64,000 bases of DNA from Flavobacterium sp. 1355 (GCF_017833415.1 NZ_JAFICC010000009.1:124001-188000), one strand, 5' to 3'; shown: positions 28,155-36,954, counted from the stretch's first letter. Numbers and translations: made by a program. Notes: a model not told the origin generated them from the sequence alone.

Positions 28155-30182
28155 ATGAACGTTTTACTTTCAAAATTCAATACTAAACATAACACAGCAC
28201 CTTTTTCGCAAATTAAAATAGAAGATTACGTTCCGGCTTTTCAGGAAGGAATTATTTTGGCCAAAGCCGAAATCGATGCCATTGTAAACAACCCCGAAGC
28301 ACCAACTTTTGAAAATACAGTGGTGGCGATGGATTTTGCCGGAGATATTTTAGATCGTCTTTCGAGTGTTTTCTTCAATCTGAATTCGGCTGAAACAAAC
28401 GACGAAATGCAAAAAATCGCTCAGGAGGTTTCGCCTCTATTGTCTGAATTTGGAAACGACATCACACTAAACGCAGCTTTGTTTGCCAAAATAAAAGCGG
28501 TTTATGATCAAAAAGAATCTTTAAATCTGAATCCGGAGCAAACAACTCTTTTAGATAAAAAATATAAAAGTTTCTCCAGAAACGGAGCTAATTTACCAGA
28601 AGACAAAAAAGACAAACTTAGAGAAATCGACAAAGAGTTATCGAGGCTGAGTTTGCAATTTGGCGAAAATGTTTTGGCAGAAACCAATGCATTTGAATTA
28701 CACTTAACAAATGAAAGTGATTTGGCAGGTTTACCGGAAGGAACCATTGAAGCTGCCAGGTTATTGGCAAAAAGCCAGGAAAAAGAAGGCTGGATTTTTA
28801 CTCTGGATCATCCAAGTTATATTCCGTTTTTGACTTATGCTGATAATCGCGAACTGCGCAAAAAAATGGCTATTGCTTTTGGTGCAAAAGCATTTCAGAA
28901 TAACGAATTCGACAATCAGGAAAATGTACTGAAAATTGCTAAACTTCGTTATGAAAGAGCCAATTTATTAGGCTATAAAACACATGCACATTTTGTTCTG
29001 GAAGAAAGAATGGCTCAAAGTCCGGATAAAGTTTTTACTTTCCTGAATGATTTATTGGCAAAAGCAAAACCGGCAGCTCAAAAAGAATTTGCAGAATTAA
29101 CCGCTTTCGCGAAAGAATTAGACGGAATCGAACAACTTGAAAAATGGGACGGCGCTTATTATTCTGAAAAATTAAAGCAACAGCTTTTCAACTTAGATGA
29201 CGAAAAACTAAAACCTTATTTTCAGTTAGAAAAAGTTTTAGACGGCGCATTTACTGTTGCCAAAAAATTATACGGATTAACGTTTAACGAAGTTTTTGAC
29301 ATCGATAAATACCACGAAGAAGTTACAACCTATGAAGTAAGAGATGCTGAAAACAATCTGGTTTCGATTTTCTATGCTGATTTTTTTCCAAGAAAAGGAA
29401 AAAGAAACGGTGCCTGGATGACTTCATTCAAATCACAATCTATAAAAGATGGTGTAAACGAAAGACCACATATTTCGAACGTTTGTAATTTTACCAAACC
29501 AACAGAAACAAAACCGTCTTTACTAACTTTTAATGAAGTAACAACTCTGTTTCATGAATTTGGTCACGGTTTACACGGAATGTTAGCCAACACCACTTAT
29601 CCTAGTTTATCCGGGACTTCTGTTTACTGGGATTTTGTTGAATTACCAAGTCAGATTATGGAAAACTGGTGTTATGAACCGGAAGCTTTGGCTTTGTTTG
29701 CCCATCATTACGAAACAGGAGAAGTTATTCCGATTGAATATGTACAGAAAATTAAGGAAAGTGCCAGTTTTCAGGAAGGATTGGCAACAATGCGCCAGTT
29801 AAGTTTTGGATTATTGGATATGGCGTGGCACGGGCAAGATCCGACCAATATTACAAATTTGAAAGCTTTTGAAACCGAGCAGTTTGCTAACACACAATTA
29901 TACCCAGACGTAAAAGAAAATGCTATGAGTACCGCTTTTTCTCATATTTTTCAGGGTGGATATTCTTCTGGATATTATAGTTATAAATGGGCGGAAGTTC
30001 TGGATGCAGATGCTTTTGAATATTTCCAGGAAAAAGGTATTTTCAATGAAGAAGTAGCAAAAAAATTCAAAGATCATGTCCTTTCAAAAGGAGGAACAGA
30101 ACATCCGATGACTTTGTACAAACGCTTTAGAGGTCAGGAACCAAAACCTGAAGCTTTGTTGAAAAGAGCGGGATTACTATAA
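28155..30182 (+). CDS. M3 family oligopeptidase
   Basis: 675 residues, thimet-oligopeptidase fold. Zinc motif HEFGHGLHGML with the two His and catalytic Glu (around residue 462-466), then the third ligand in the WDFVELPSQIMENW region. The start MNVLLSKFNTKHNTAPFSQIK has no signal peptide, so it is cytoplasmic. Members include oligopeptidase A and peptidyl-dipeptidase Dcp; the LLSKFNT..PFS..I..EDYVPAF start is like Dcp/PrlC. It degrades short peptides. Confidence 0.9.
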   Translation: MNVLLSKFNTKHNTAPFSQIKIEDYVPAFQEGIILAKAEIDAIVNNPEAPTFENTVVAMDFAGDILDRLSSVFFNLNSAETNDEMQKIAQEVSPLLSEFGNDITLNAALFAKIKAVYDQKESLNLNPEQTTLLDKKYKSFSRNGANLPEDKKDKLREIDKELSRLSLQFGENVLAETNAFELHLTNESDLAGLPEGTIEAARLLAKSQEKEGWIFTLDHPSYIPFLTYADNRELRKKMAIAFGAKAFQNNEFDNQENVLKIAKLRYERANLLGYKTHAHFVLEERMAQSPDKVFTFLNDLLAKAKPAAQKEFAELTAFAKELDGIEQLEKWDGAYYSEKLKQQLFNLDDEKLKPYFQLEKVLDGAFTVAKKLYGLTFNEVFDIDKYHEEVTTYEVRDAENNLVSIFYADFFPRKGKRNGAWMTSFKSQSIKDGVNERPHISNVCNFTKPTETKPSLLTFNEVTTLFHEFGHGLHGMLANTTYPSLSGTSVYWDFVELPSQIMENWCYEPEALALFAHHYETGEVIPIEYVQKIKESASFQEGLATMRQLSFGLLDMAWHGQDPTNITNLKAFETEQFANTQLYPDVKENAMSTAFSHIFQGGYSSGYYSYKWAEVLDADAFEYFQEKGIFNEEVAKKFKDHVLSKGGTEHPMTLYKRFRGQEPKPEALLKRAGLL

Positions 30183-30189
30183 TATTTAA

Positions 30190-30197
30190 TATCTTTG
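30190..30197 (+). promoter_or_regulatory. -7 element for the zeta-like gene
   Basis: TATCTTTG, 17 bp before the TTG start codon of the kinase remnant. No -33 TTTG at the usual spacing. Confidence 0.4.
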
Positions 30198-30213
30198 TTT
30201 ATTATTAAATCTA

Positions 30214-30791
30214 TTGAAAGAGAAAAATCTATATATAATTTCGGGTTGTAATGGAGCTGGAAAAACTACAGCTTCATACACAATTCTGCCTGAAATATTG
30301 GACTGTAAGGAGTTCGTTAATGCAGATGAAATTGCAAAAGGTTTATCGCCTTTTCAACCAGAAAAAGCAAGTTTTGAAGCAGGAAGAATAATGCTTAATC
30401 GTATAGATGAATTATTTCAAAAAGAAGTAGATTTTGCCTTTGAGACAACTCTTTCAGCAAAAAGTTATATTTCTATTGTTAAAAAAGCTCAAAGTCAGGG
30501 TTATTTTGTAACACTAATTTCTTTTGGCTCAGCTCTGTCGAATTAGCAAAACAAAGAGTAAAAGTAAGAGTCAATGAAGGTGGGCATAATATTCCTGAAG
30601 ATGTTATTGAGCGAAGATATATTCGAGGAATTAAAAATTTATTTGAAATCTATCTTAAAAATTGTGACAACGTTATGTTGTTTGACAATTCAAATAAATT
30701 GCCAGTGTTAATTGCTGAAAAAGAGATTAACGAAAAGATTCAAATTATAGACGAAAACTTATTTCATCAAATAAATAGCCTAAGATTATGA
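30214..30791 (+). pseudogene. Zeta-toxin-like P-loop kinase, frameshifted
   Basis: The first 104 codons from a TTG start read as a zeta-toxin-like nucleotide kinase: Walker A is GCNGAGKTT (residues 11-19) and the segment VDFAFETTLS is the typical zeta centre. Around 30521-30525 the frame breaks: after TLISF it runs to a stop at 30546, while the expected continuation (WLSSVELAKQRV, then VNEGGHNIPEDVIERR) lies in another frame from 30525 to the TGA at 30791. One T missing from the short T-run at 30522-30525 explains it. Joined, it would be about 192 residues, the normal length. It is a broken gene, a sequencing error or, less likely, programmed frameshifting. Confidence 0.75.
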
Positions 30792-30949
30792 CAAAAGATA
30801 AAATTAAGGAGTTAAAGTATAAAATTGTTGAAGGTTTAAAAATTTCTTCAAAAAAAATGATTGAAAGTAAAAAGAAAACTAACGGAAAGATTGTGGTTTA
30901 TGCCGATGGAAAAATCCAAACTATAAACGCAATTGACATTAAAGACTAA
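30788..30949 (+). CDS. Small basic protein following the zeta-like kinase
   Basis: 53 residues (MTKDKIKELKYKIVEGLKIS...). Its ATG overlaps the last codons of the kinase frame by four bases (ATGA), the hallmark of translational coupling, so the two were one unit. Lys-rich helical first half, then a short beta-like KIVVYADGKIQTINAIDI end. Unknown function; partner or antitoxin-like role is a guess from position only. Confidence 0.55.
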   Translation: MTKDKIKELKYKIVEGLKISSKKMIESKKKTNGKIVVYADGKIQTINAIDIKD

Positions 30950-30964
30950 TACCTAAAATCACAC

Positions 30965-31624
30965 TTGAAAAAATATTTGAAAATCTTCCTTTTCCTTGTC
31001 ATTATTGGATTAGCATCCATTATTGCTGTTAATTATTATGTAAAATCTTCTACTAAAAACCGCATTTACTATTCGGTAAAAAAATTCCCTAAAAATGATG
31101 TAGGGATTATTTTTGGTGCAGGAATTAATGGAAACAGGCCCAGCAAATATTTAAAAGACCGTCTTGACGCCGGAATTTTATTATATAAAATGAAACGAAT
31201 TAATAAAATTTTACTTTCTGGTGATAATGGACGTGAAGAATATGACGAATTAACGGTTATGAAAAATTACTGTTATACGCATGGTGTTGATACCACAAAA
31301 ATATTTGTCGATTATGCTGGCTTTGATACCTATTCGACAATGTACCGTGCGAAACATATTTTTAAAATTAAAAGAGCCACTTTAATTTCTCAGAAATATC
31401 ATTTAAACCGTGCGATTTATATAGGAAATAAACTGGGGATAAAATCGGTTGGTTTCTCTGCAAATAATGGCGAATACCTGGGATATAATTATGTTTGTTT
31501 CAGAGAATATGGTTCTATTTTTAAATCCTTTTTTGATATTTTAAGAAATCGTGAACCTCGTTTTTTTGGTGACGAAATCAATATTAATGGAGAATCAAAT
31601 TATTCTAAAGAAGATAAGCGATAA
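30965..31624 (+). CDS. SanA/ElyC-type DUF218 membrane protein
   Basis: 219 residues from a TTG start at 30965 (no ATG fits). One N-terminal membrane helix (KIFLFLVIIGLASIIAVNYYV) and a periplasmic DUF218 domain: GIIFGAGINGNRPSKYLKDRL, KILLSGDNG, MKNYCYTHGVD, DTYSTMYRA, LISQKYHLNRAIYI. Family members SanA, ElyC and YdcF are linked to envelope integrity and vancomycin exclusion; reaction unknown. Confidence 0.82.
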   Translation: MKKYLKIFLFLVIIGLASIIAVNYYVKSSTKNRIYYSVKKFPKNDVGIIFGAGINGNRPSKYLKDRLDAGILLYKMKRINKILLSGDNGREEYDELTVMKNYCYTHGVDTTKIFVDYAGFDTYSTMYRAKHIFKIKRATLISQKYHLNRAIYIGNKLGIKSVGFSANNGEYLGYNYVCFREYGSIFKSFFDILRNREPRFFGDEININGESNYSKEDKR

Positions 31625-31637
31625 TATTGACATCAAT

Positions 31638-31676
31638 TAAAAAATCCAGCACTTAAAATAAAGCGCTGGATTTTTT
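31638..31676. terminator. Terminator between SanA-like and cluster genes
   Basis: AAAAATCCAGC pairs with GCTGGATTTTT around an AT-rich loop; A and T runs on both sides allow use from either strand. Confidence 0.8.
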
Positions 31677-31698
31677 GCATTAACAATTTTTCTAATTA

Positions 31699-33507
31699 TT
31701 ATTTTAAAATTCTCTTGTTCTCTGTATTTGGCGGCAAAGATATAATGTCTTCAAACACGTGGCTCAAATCACTTGGTTTTATACCATTATTGTCATTATG
31801 ACAAGAAAAACACGAAATAGCATTTTGTTCTGTTGAGGCCGATGATGGAGACTGCACATACGTTTCCATTGTACTATTTGACAATTGCCCTGTTCCAATT
31901 GCATCGCCATGAGGAATTGAATCATTAACGGCTCCATACGGATAAACGTTCCCGTTTGGTCCGGCACCTCCAAAAGTCCAGGTGGCTCCTATTAACAAAT
32001 AATTTTTTCTCACATCATTACCGACCAACATACTGCGAACGGCATTATTTATAGAGATCACTTCACTATTAGAATCCGCAGGAGTTTTATCTTCTCCATT
32101 CGGAACTGTGTTTGATGCAACCCCCCAAGCCATAATTCTTCTTGCAGTCGGGCTGGCCAGAGAAGCATTTTTAACTAAAATCGTATCCCCGCTTACTGTC
32201 ATATTCTGAATATTCTGTGCTCCTGTTGTATCGTTTGCATTGGCATTAAAAAGCCATCCTTTTCCTGTATCTGCCGGAACTTGTTTGACATTATTATTTT
32301 TATCTACATAGGAGTATGCCGTATTTGGAGTGTTTTTTTCATGCTCAAAGGTCGCCCAGATCATTTCGGGATGTCCGGCCACACTTCCTACAATGTGCAT
32401 TCCGACCAAAGCCAATTTTGCAGTTCGCTGTCCGTTTTCTACCCATTTATTTGGATTCGACTTATCATAAGTCGGAATTATTGCCTTGATGGTAACATAA
32501 CTTTCGACATTAGGCAAATCGGTAACCTCAACCCAGGATGTTTTTAACTCAATTGCCAGCGCATTAGGATCTGGCGGAGCAGCCCATCCTTTTGTTTTTG
32601 CATAAGCAACAATACTATCTCTGGCACTTGCGGTAGTCGGAAATTGATTTCCGTTTAATTTACCTTCATTTACACCGGTTAAAAAGTAAGCATAAACATC
32701 ATTAACCATTGTGATATAATATACCAATGATTTATTCTCACCCATTAAAGCTCCGTGCGATCCGGCCTGTCCTTGTTCTGACTGAACTTCATTTCCGTTA
32801 GAATCCAGAAATATAAATTTATTACCCACTTTGAATTGCTGAACAACATCTGATGGCTTAATTTCGCTTTCAATAACAGGTTTTGGGCTTTTGATAATTT
32901 TCCCTTTTAAGTCAAAAAACATATGCACACCATTTGCATTTGCTTTTACGCTGCCAACCTGAACCAGATTATTTAGCTCATTTTTTACTTTTTCATCACT
33001 TTTCTGAGCTTCAATTTCAAACATTTTTCCCGACTTGTCTATTAAAACAGGAAGCCTGTTCGGACCGCTCTGATTGATATTACTAACTGCACTTAGCAAA
33101 ACATTGGGCTTGTGTGCTTCTAATGTCCTTTTTCCGGTAATGGGATCCTGAGGAGAAACATTATAAAACACAGGAGATTCTAAGATTGTGCCCTTATTTC
33201 CATACGAGCCCGAAGATGGCGAAGTAATCCATAAAAACATTTGTTGCGACCATTTGTAGAAATCGCAATTGTTGTTATGAGGAAATGCAACACTATTTGC
33301 AGGTTCCACTAATCCGTTTTCGGTTACTTTTCCTGTTTTGAACCAGGAATTAAATTCTGTATCAGAAACAATACAAGATTGTTTTACATCTTGTGGAAGA
33401 TATTCGGAATCGGCAGTAGCTAACAAATCTTTCTTTTTGCATCCCAAAAAGATGATTATTAGCGCCGCCATAAGTATAGCTGCGGTTTTTATATTCAATT
33501 TTTTCAT
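31699..33507 (-). CDS. Lipoprotein with C-terminal CxxCH haem-type motif, tyrosinase-cluster member
   Basis: 602 residues. The signal has a lipobox (IIFLGCKKKD, Cys ~23). I do not recognise the large central part; it is beta-rich with NCDFYKWSQQMFLWITSPSSG near residue 82, a NPNKWVENGQRTAKLALVGMHIVG stretch (two pieces, NPNKWVENGQ and LALVGMHIVG) and ATWTFGGAGPNGN. Near the end, CFSCHN (Cys566, Cys569, His570) is a c-type haem binding motif. It follows tyrosinase by 66 bp. Electron transfer with the copper enzyme is inferred, not shown. Confidence 0.6.
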   Translation of the reverse strand: MKKLNIKTAAILMAALIIIFLGCKKKDLLATADSEYLPQDVKQSCIVSDTEFNSWFKTGKVTENGLVEPANSVAFPHNNNCDFYKWSQQMFLWITSPSSGSYGNKGTILESPVFYNVSPQDPITGKRTLEAHKPNVLLSAVSNINQSGPNRLPVLIDKSGKMFEIEAQKSDEKVKNELNNLVQVGSVKANANGVHMFFDLKGKIIKSPKPVIESEIKPSDVVQQFKVGNKFIFLDSNGNEVQSEQGQAGSHGALMGENKSLVYYITMVNDVYAYFLTGVNEGKLNGNQFPTTASARDSIVAYAKTKGWAAPPDPNALAIELKTSWVEVTDLPNVESYVTIKAIIPTYDKSNPNKWVENGQRTAKLALVGMHIVGSVAGHPEMIWATFEHEKNTPNTAYSYVDKNNNVKQVPADTGKGWLFNANANDTTGAQNIQNMTVSGDTILVKNASLASPTARRIMAWGVASNTVPNGEDKTPADSNSEVISINNAVRSMLVGNDVRKNYLLIGATWTFGGAGPNGNVYPYGAVNDSIPHGDAIGTGQLSNSTMETYVQSPSSASTEQNAISCFSCHNDNNGIKPSDLSHVFEDIISLPPNTENKRILK

Positions 33508-33573
33508 GATAGTTGTTTTTGGGTTTATTTTTATAAATGAAGAACATTTATTATTTTGATTTTAAATAGCATG

Positions 33574-35196
33574 TTATACAATCTCTACATGGAAAGTTAC
33601 TGGTGGTTTTCCGCTTTTTAATACTGTTGCTTTCTTAAGGCTTACATCATTGTTGCCGGCATCACCTCCTCCTAAAACTCCATCACGGCCATGTATTTCT
33701 ATTTCAACACTTTTTAAAGATGCTTTTAATGAATCTTTTGAAATTTCTGGTAAAACCGGTAGTTTAAAAAACGCTTTTACTTCTAGATGTGTCTGACAGT
33801 TAGCACAATATTGAGAATTCCAGCGGCTCAGTACAGCTTCTGTACCCAGATGTTGTTTTTTTCCATCGATTGTTGCAAAAGCAGAAATCATAAAAGAACC
33901 TCTTATGGGAGCTTTATTAATTCTGGATACTTTAATCACTTTTGCATCCTCATTTTCTGCTTTTAAAAGTTTTGCCTCAGAAAACTGATCCAGTGATCCT
34001 TTGCTGTACGTTATTCCAAGTTGTTTTTCGATATTGATACAGTCCAAAGAATTATACGGTCTTTCTTTTCCTTTTTCAGTTATCTTAAACGGATTAAGCG
34101 GACTCTCTAAATCAAGCCACGAATTAGGCGCCATTCCCGGAGTTGGCCCCTGATTATCAACTGTATTTGTACCAGGATATTCCGGAAAAATTTCAAGATG
34201 ATCTGTAAAACCATGCTTTTTCTGCCAAAGCCAGAATATGCGGTCGATATTACAATGATGAAAGTAAAAAATAGGATCCAATCCTGCTGTATCATTTTCT
34301 CCCATATCCCCATTTGCACCGGGAATAGGCGAACGATCGTAGGTAGGCAAATCGCACCCGCCTACAGCAAGATGAATACTGTTATGAGGAGATTCAAGAG
34401 AGACAACCGGAAGACTGCCTTCTTCTAAATTTATATTCCATTCGGCAGCAGAAGTTGTATTTGAAAACACTGTGTAATTTGGTGCTTCCAGACAGTCTTT
34501 AAACTTTTGATTTACATTCGTTTCAATTTTTTTCTTTTTAACGATGATATAAGAGTTGAGCCAGTTTAAAACATTGCCATTCAATATTTCTACATTCTTA
34601 TTATAATCCGGAAACTGTGCATTATGTGCTTTCGTTTTTTTTCTGTCTTCGTCTGATCCCACCAAACCAGATAAGGGATAACGAACTGTTTCATACCCTT
34701 TTGGTTTGTTATAAAGATTATTATCTCCCTGAACATTATCTACAATGTTTTTAGGAAACACAAAAGAACGCAGCGGATTTGGAATTTTTTCTCCATCCAG
34801 TTCAAAAAACTCATCTGTTAAGCAGGACGGAATCCCTTTTTGCAATGATTCCTCATCTGTTTCATCCCAATAAGGCAGCATAACATTTTCGCATCCTTTT
34901 ATGCTTTGCAGTGCTTCTTCTACTTTTAAAATATAAATACGATGCCAGGTAGGAAACAATACATTGCCGTGATTGCAATATCCTCCCCAATAAGCAGCAC
35001 TCCCCCATCCTGCACCTCTGAAAGGTTCTCCATGAAAACCGCCCAGCTTAAAAAACGAATGAGGATCATCTGCCGGAAGTTCTTTTATTCCTTTCCATGC
35101 GCGCATTAAATTCTCCAGCTCATTTTTATTTCCATTTTCATAATCTCTTTGCATAACTGAGATTGACTTTCTAATTTTTAATTGTGTAGCAGACAT
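33574..35196 (-). CDS. Tyrosinase/polyphenol-oxidase-type copper enzyme
   Basis: 540 residues. The type-3 copper centre is complete: CuA His55 (GGFHGEPF), His76 (YCNHGN) and His85 (FPTWHRIY), with H-x8-H spacing; CuB HNSIH (two His) and the double His in YFHHCNIDRIFWLWQ. Cys74 two residues before His76 suggests a Cys-His thioether as in fungal tyrosinases. Residues beyond ~380 form a beta-rich C-terminal domain, as in plant polyphenol oxidases and protyrosinases. No signal peptide or Tat motif is seen. It oxidises phenols or catechols to quinones; substrate unknown. Confidence 0.9.
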   Translation of the reverse strand: MSATQLKIRKSISVMQRDYENGNKNELENLMRAWKGIKELPADDPHSFFKLGGFHGEPFRGAGWGSAAYWGGYCNHGNVLFPTWHRIYILKVEEALQSIKGCENVMLPYWDETDEESLQKGIPSCLTDEFFELDGEKIPNPLRSFVFPKNIVDNVQGDNNLYNKPKGYETVRYPLSGLVGSDEDRKKTKAHNAQFPDYNKNVEILNGNVLNWLNSYIIVKKKKIETNVNQKFKDCLEAPNYTVFSNTTSAAEWNINLEEGSLPVVSLESPHNSIHLAVGGCDLPTYDRSPIPGANGDMGENDTAGLDPIFYFHHCNIDRIFWLWQKKHGFTDHLEIFPEYPGTNTVDNQGPTPGMAPNSWLDLESPLNPFKITEKGKERPYNSLDCINIEKQLGITYSKGSLDQFSEAKLLKAENEDAKVIKVSRINKAPIRGSFMISAFATIDGKKQHLGTEAVLSRWNSQYCANCQTHLEVKAFFKLPVLPEISKDSLKASLKSVEIEIHGRDGVLGGGDAGNNDVSLKKATVLKSGKPPVTFHVEIV

Positions 35197-35207
35197 AATT
35201 ATATTTT

Positions 35208-35681
35208 TTAAATGTTATCGTGTTTTGATGTAAAAAAGTGAATTCTAAGAGCCGGAAACCGACTTAATAATGATCCTGAAATAAGACAGACCATGCCTGT
35301 TACAAGCAGCCATTTTTCATTATTAAAAGAAAATCTTCCAACAAGTATTATAACAGCTCCCGTAAGGCTCAACAGAAAAGGAACATAACTATTAGATACC
35401 GATTTTTTGTAAATCATAAATAAATGAACTGCAAGAAAAAACAGTAATACAGGCAACAACCATCCCATGTAGGGCAAACGCGCCAAACCAAGACTGCCAA
35501 ACATGCTCATGTAAACAGCCCAGCAAACCGGGCATTTTGGAAAAAAAGCAATAAAAACACTCAACAGCATTGATGGAATTGCCTTAAGCGTTTTTCGGGT
35601 TTTGGATATTGGTTTTTCTTCAATCTGTTTTTGTTCCTTAACAGAACAACAGGAACTTCTGGTTTCAATTAAATCATTCAT
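35208..35681 (-). CDS. Four-helix membrane protein with paired-cysteine motifs
   Basis: 157 residues, four predicted membrane helices after a hydrophilic 30-residue N-terminus. Cysteines stand in two places: SCCSV near residues 10-13 and FFPKCPVCWAVY (CPVC) near 50, at the start of the first helix. This looks like the MerC-type or metal-binding membrane proteins. It is 11 bp upstream of the tyrosinase start, so it is very likely cotranscribed. I infer copper delivery to tyrosinase; this is not proven. Confidence 0.55.
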   Translation of the reverse strand: MNDLIETRSSCCSVKEQKQIEEKPISKTRKTLKAIPSMLLSVFIAFFPKCPVCWAVYMSMFGSLGLARLPYMGWLLPVLLFFLAVHLFMIYKKSVSNSYVPFLLSLTGAVIILVGRFSFNNEKWLLVTGMVCLISGSLLSRFPALRIHFFTSKHDNI

Positions 35682-35743
35682 AAGTACAGGGGTTAAATAT
35701 TTTTAATTTGGTTTGAAGCATAGATTTTAAGTTTACTGATACT

Positions 35744-35775
35744 AAAAAGACCGCCTTGGCGGGGCGATCTTCAAC
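35744..35775 (-). terminator. Terminator after the DUF1842-like gene
   Basis: On the minus strand AAGATCGCC pairs with GGCGGTCTT (one G-U) and is followed by T's. It would end the message of the 35845-36240 gene before the tyrosinase operon, though leaky readthrough is possible. Confidence 0.65.
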
Positions 35776-35844
35776 AAAAATTAGATATGAGCCAGGAATA
35801 TTTGCACATATTTAATATCCCCCGAATCGTTTAAGAGTGCTACC

Positions 35845-36240
35845 CTATACCAATTCCTCTTTTAATTTTTTTATCGCCTCAACTGGTACATTTTCAATCT
35901 GGTTTTTGTAAAAGGAAAATCCTCCTGTTCCGTTCCATTCATCATCAACAACAAAATGTGCATCAAAATCGGCCAGAAAAGCACCAAATTTTTCAGAAGG
36001 TAATGACTGATCGTATTGTCCGTGCAGGCTTACTACTTTTGTGAAATTACCAAATCCCGTAGCATGTATTTTTCCTTCAACCTTTATATCAATATCACCA
36101 TCAGGATTATTGGGCACCTGCTTAATTAAAACCCTGCCGGAAACAGAATTTTTTGACGGCATTACTACTAAACTAAATGTTGCTATTGGTGCACCTGGCA
36201 TTTCTAAATCCCCAATTGTGCCTTCTGATAAATTTTCCAT
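35845..36240 (-). CDS. DUF1842-like protein of the tyrosinase cluster
   Basis: 131 residues, cytoplasmic-looking, beta-rich. The pattern EMPGAPIATFSLVVMP, then SVSGRVLIKQ and VEGKIHATGF, then DDEWNGTGGFSFY, resembles the DUF1842 family, whose function is not known. First gene under promoter B (36301-36308). No signal peptide. Confidence in the family assignment is moderate and comes from memory of the pattern. Confidence 0.55.
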   Translation of the reverse strand: MENLSEGTIGDLEMPGAPIATFSLVVMPSKNSVSGRVLIKQVPNNPDGDIDIKVEGKIHATGFGNFTKVVSLHGQYDQSLPSEKFGAFLADFDAHFVVDDEWNGTGGFSFYKNQIENVPVEAIKKLKEELV

Positions 36241-36300
36241 GATGTAAGCTTTTATATTTTCCTATTCATGCAGCTTTTAGATGCCTTTATTTTTCTCTAT

Positions 36301-36308
36301 CAAAACTA
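36301..36308 (-). promoter_or_regulatory. Promoter B -7 box (DUF1842-like gene)
   Basis: CAAAACTA on the plus strand is TAGTTTTG on the minus strand, matching TAnnTTTG. It is 61 bp before the ATG at 36240. No TTG -33 box is present at the expected place; instead the activator-like element 36331-36361 begins 22 bp further upstream. Confidence 0.55.
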
Positions 36309-36330
36309 GATTAGATTGATAATTTTAAGG

Positions 36331-36361
36331 AAGAAAATGTCATGAGACGGGAATTCTTTGT
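36331..36361. promoter_or_regulatory. Shared 31-bp upstream element, copy B
   Basis: Identical in 28 of 31 positions to 38113-38143. Core ATGAGACGG, flanked by AAGAAAATG and AATTCTTTGT. It begins 22 bp from the -7 box, exactly as in copy A. It overlaps the GTCATGA repeats at 36339 and 36360. Confidence 0.75.
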
Positions 36362-36387
36362 CATGAAAGAGGAAAAAAATGTCATGA
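36339..36387. repeat. Three GTCATGA direct repeats at 21-bp spacing
   Basis: GTCATGA starts at 36339, 36360 and 36381, exactly 21 bp (two helical turns) apart, upstream of promoter B. This looks like a row of activator sites on one DNA face. Confidence 0.7.
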
Positions 36388-36412
36388 AGAAAAAAATTAA
36401 CTCAAAATCAGT

Positions 36413-36868
36413 CTATGCTCGTACGACTGGATTTACAGCAATTGGTAAAGTAACAGAACGACTCATAGAACCGTTATGATAACTAAAAGTGAGATTTTTT
36501 ATGATGCCATAAAGGGAAGTGGAAATTGCAACAACTCCTGTCCAAATATCTAAACTATCATTATAAGGCAAAGGAGGATCATTATAAGCAAATTCTACAT
36601 TAATTGAATTTATAGTTAACATACCTCTATATTGCGGATCAACAGGTAATATACTCCAACAGACTTTACTTCCTGAGATTACATTAGTTTGTAATTGACA
36701 ACTACCTTCAAATTCTGAGTATTTGTTTCTGTTATCGATCACATAACACCCTTTTTCAGGATTATTAGTTGCCAACATATTAACATCTACCCATATTTGA
36801 ATAAAAACAGTACAGCCTGAAGGTTGTATTTTAGACTTCGACATATTTATATTACTGTTAATCAACAT
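36413..36868 (-). CDS. PixA/AidA-like protein, paralogue 1
   Basis: 151 residues. Aligns by eye with the protein at 37513-37929: CTVFIQIWVDVN / CTVFVQVWADIN, then GCYVIDNRNK / GCYAVSNKSQ, then VCWSILPVDPQYRG / VCWSVLPIDPQFNG and VTLPIAVNPV / VTLPVTIVPV. These share the layout of the PixA/AidA inclusion-body family. A longer N-terminal frame may start with MSKSKIQPSG (Met at residue 9). No signal peptide. Function in the family is unclear; members form crystalline inclusions in Xenorhabdus. Confidence 0.6.
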   Translation of the reverse strand: MLINSNINMSKSKIQPSGCTVFIQIWVDVNMLATNNPEKGCYVIDNRNKYSEFEGSCQLQTNVISGSKVCWSILPVDPQYRGMLTINSINVEFAYNDPPLPYNDSLDIWTGVVAISTSLYGIIKNLTFSYHNGSMSRSVTLPIAVNPVVRA

Positions 36869-36954
36869 CTTTAATTTATTGAGTTACACTGTTAATTTCC
36901 ATTTTGATGAATTGGTATTGTTTTTCAAACTTCTGCATAAGTAATACATCAATA

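Noticed and set aside
30788..30949. Calling the 53-residue ORF an antitoxin
   Set aside because: Only its position and overlap with the kinase support this; its sequence has no known antitoxin domain, so it is left as unknown.
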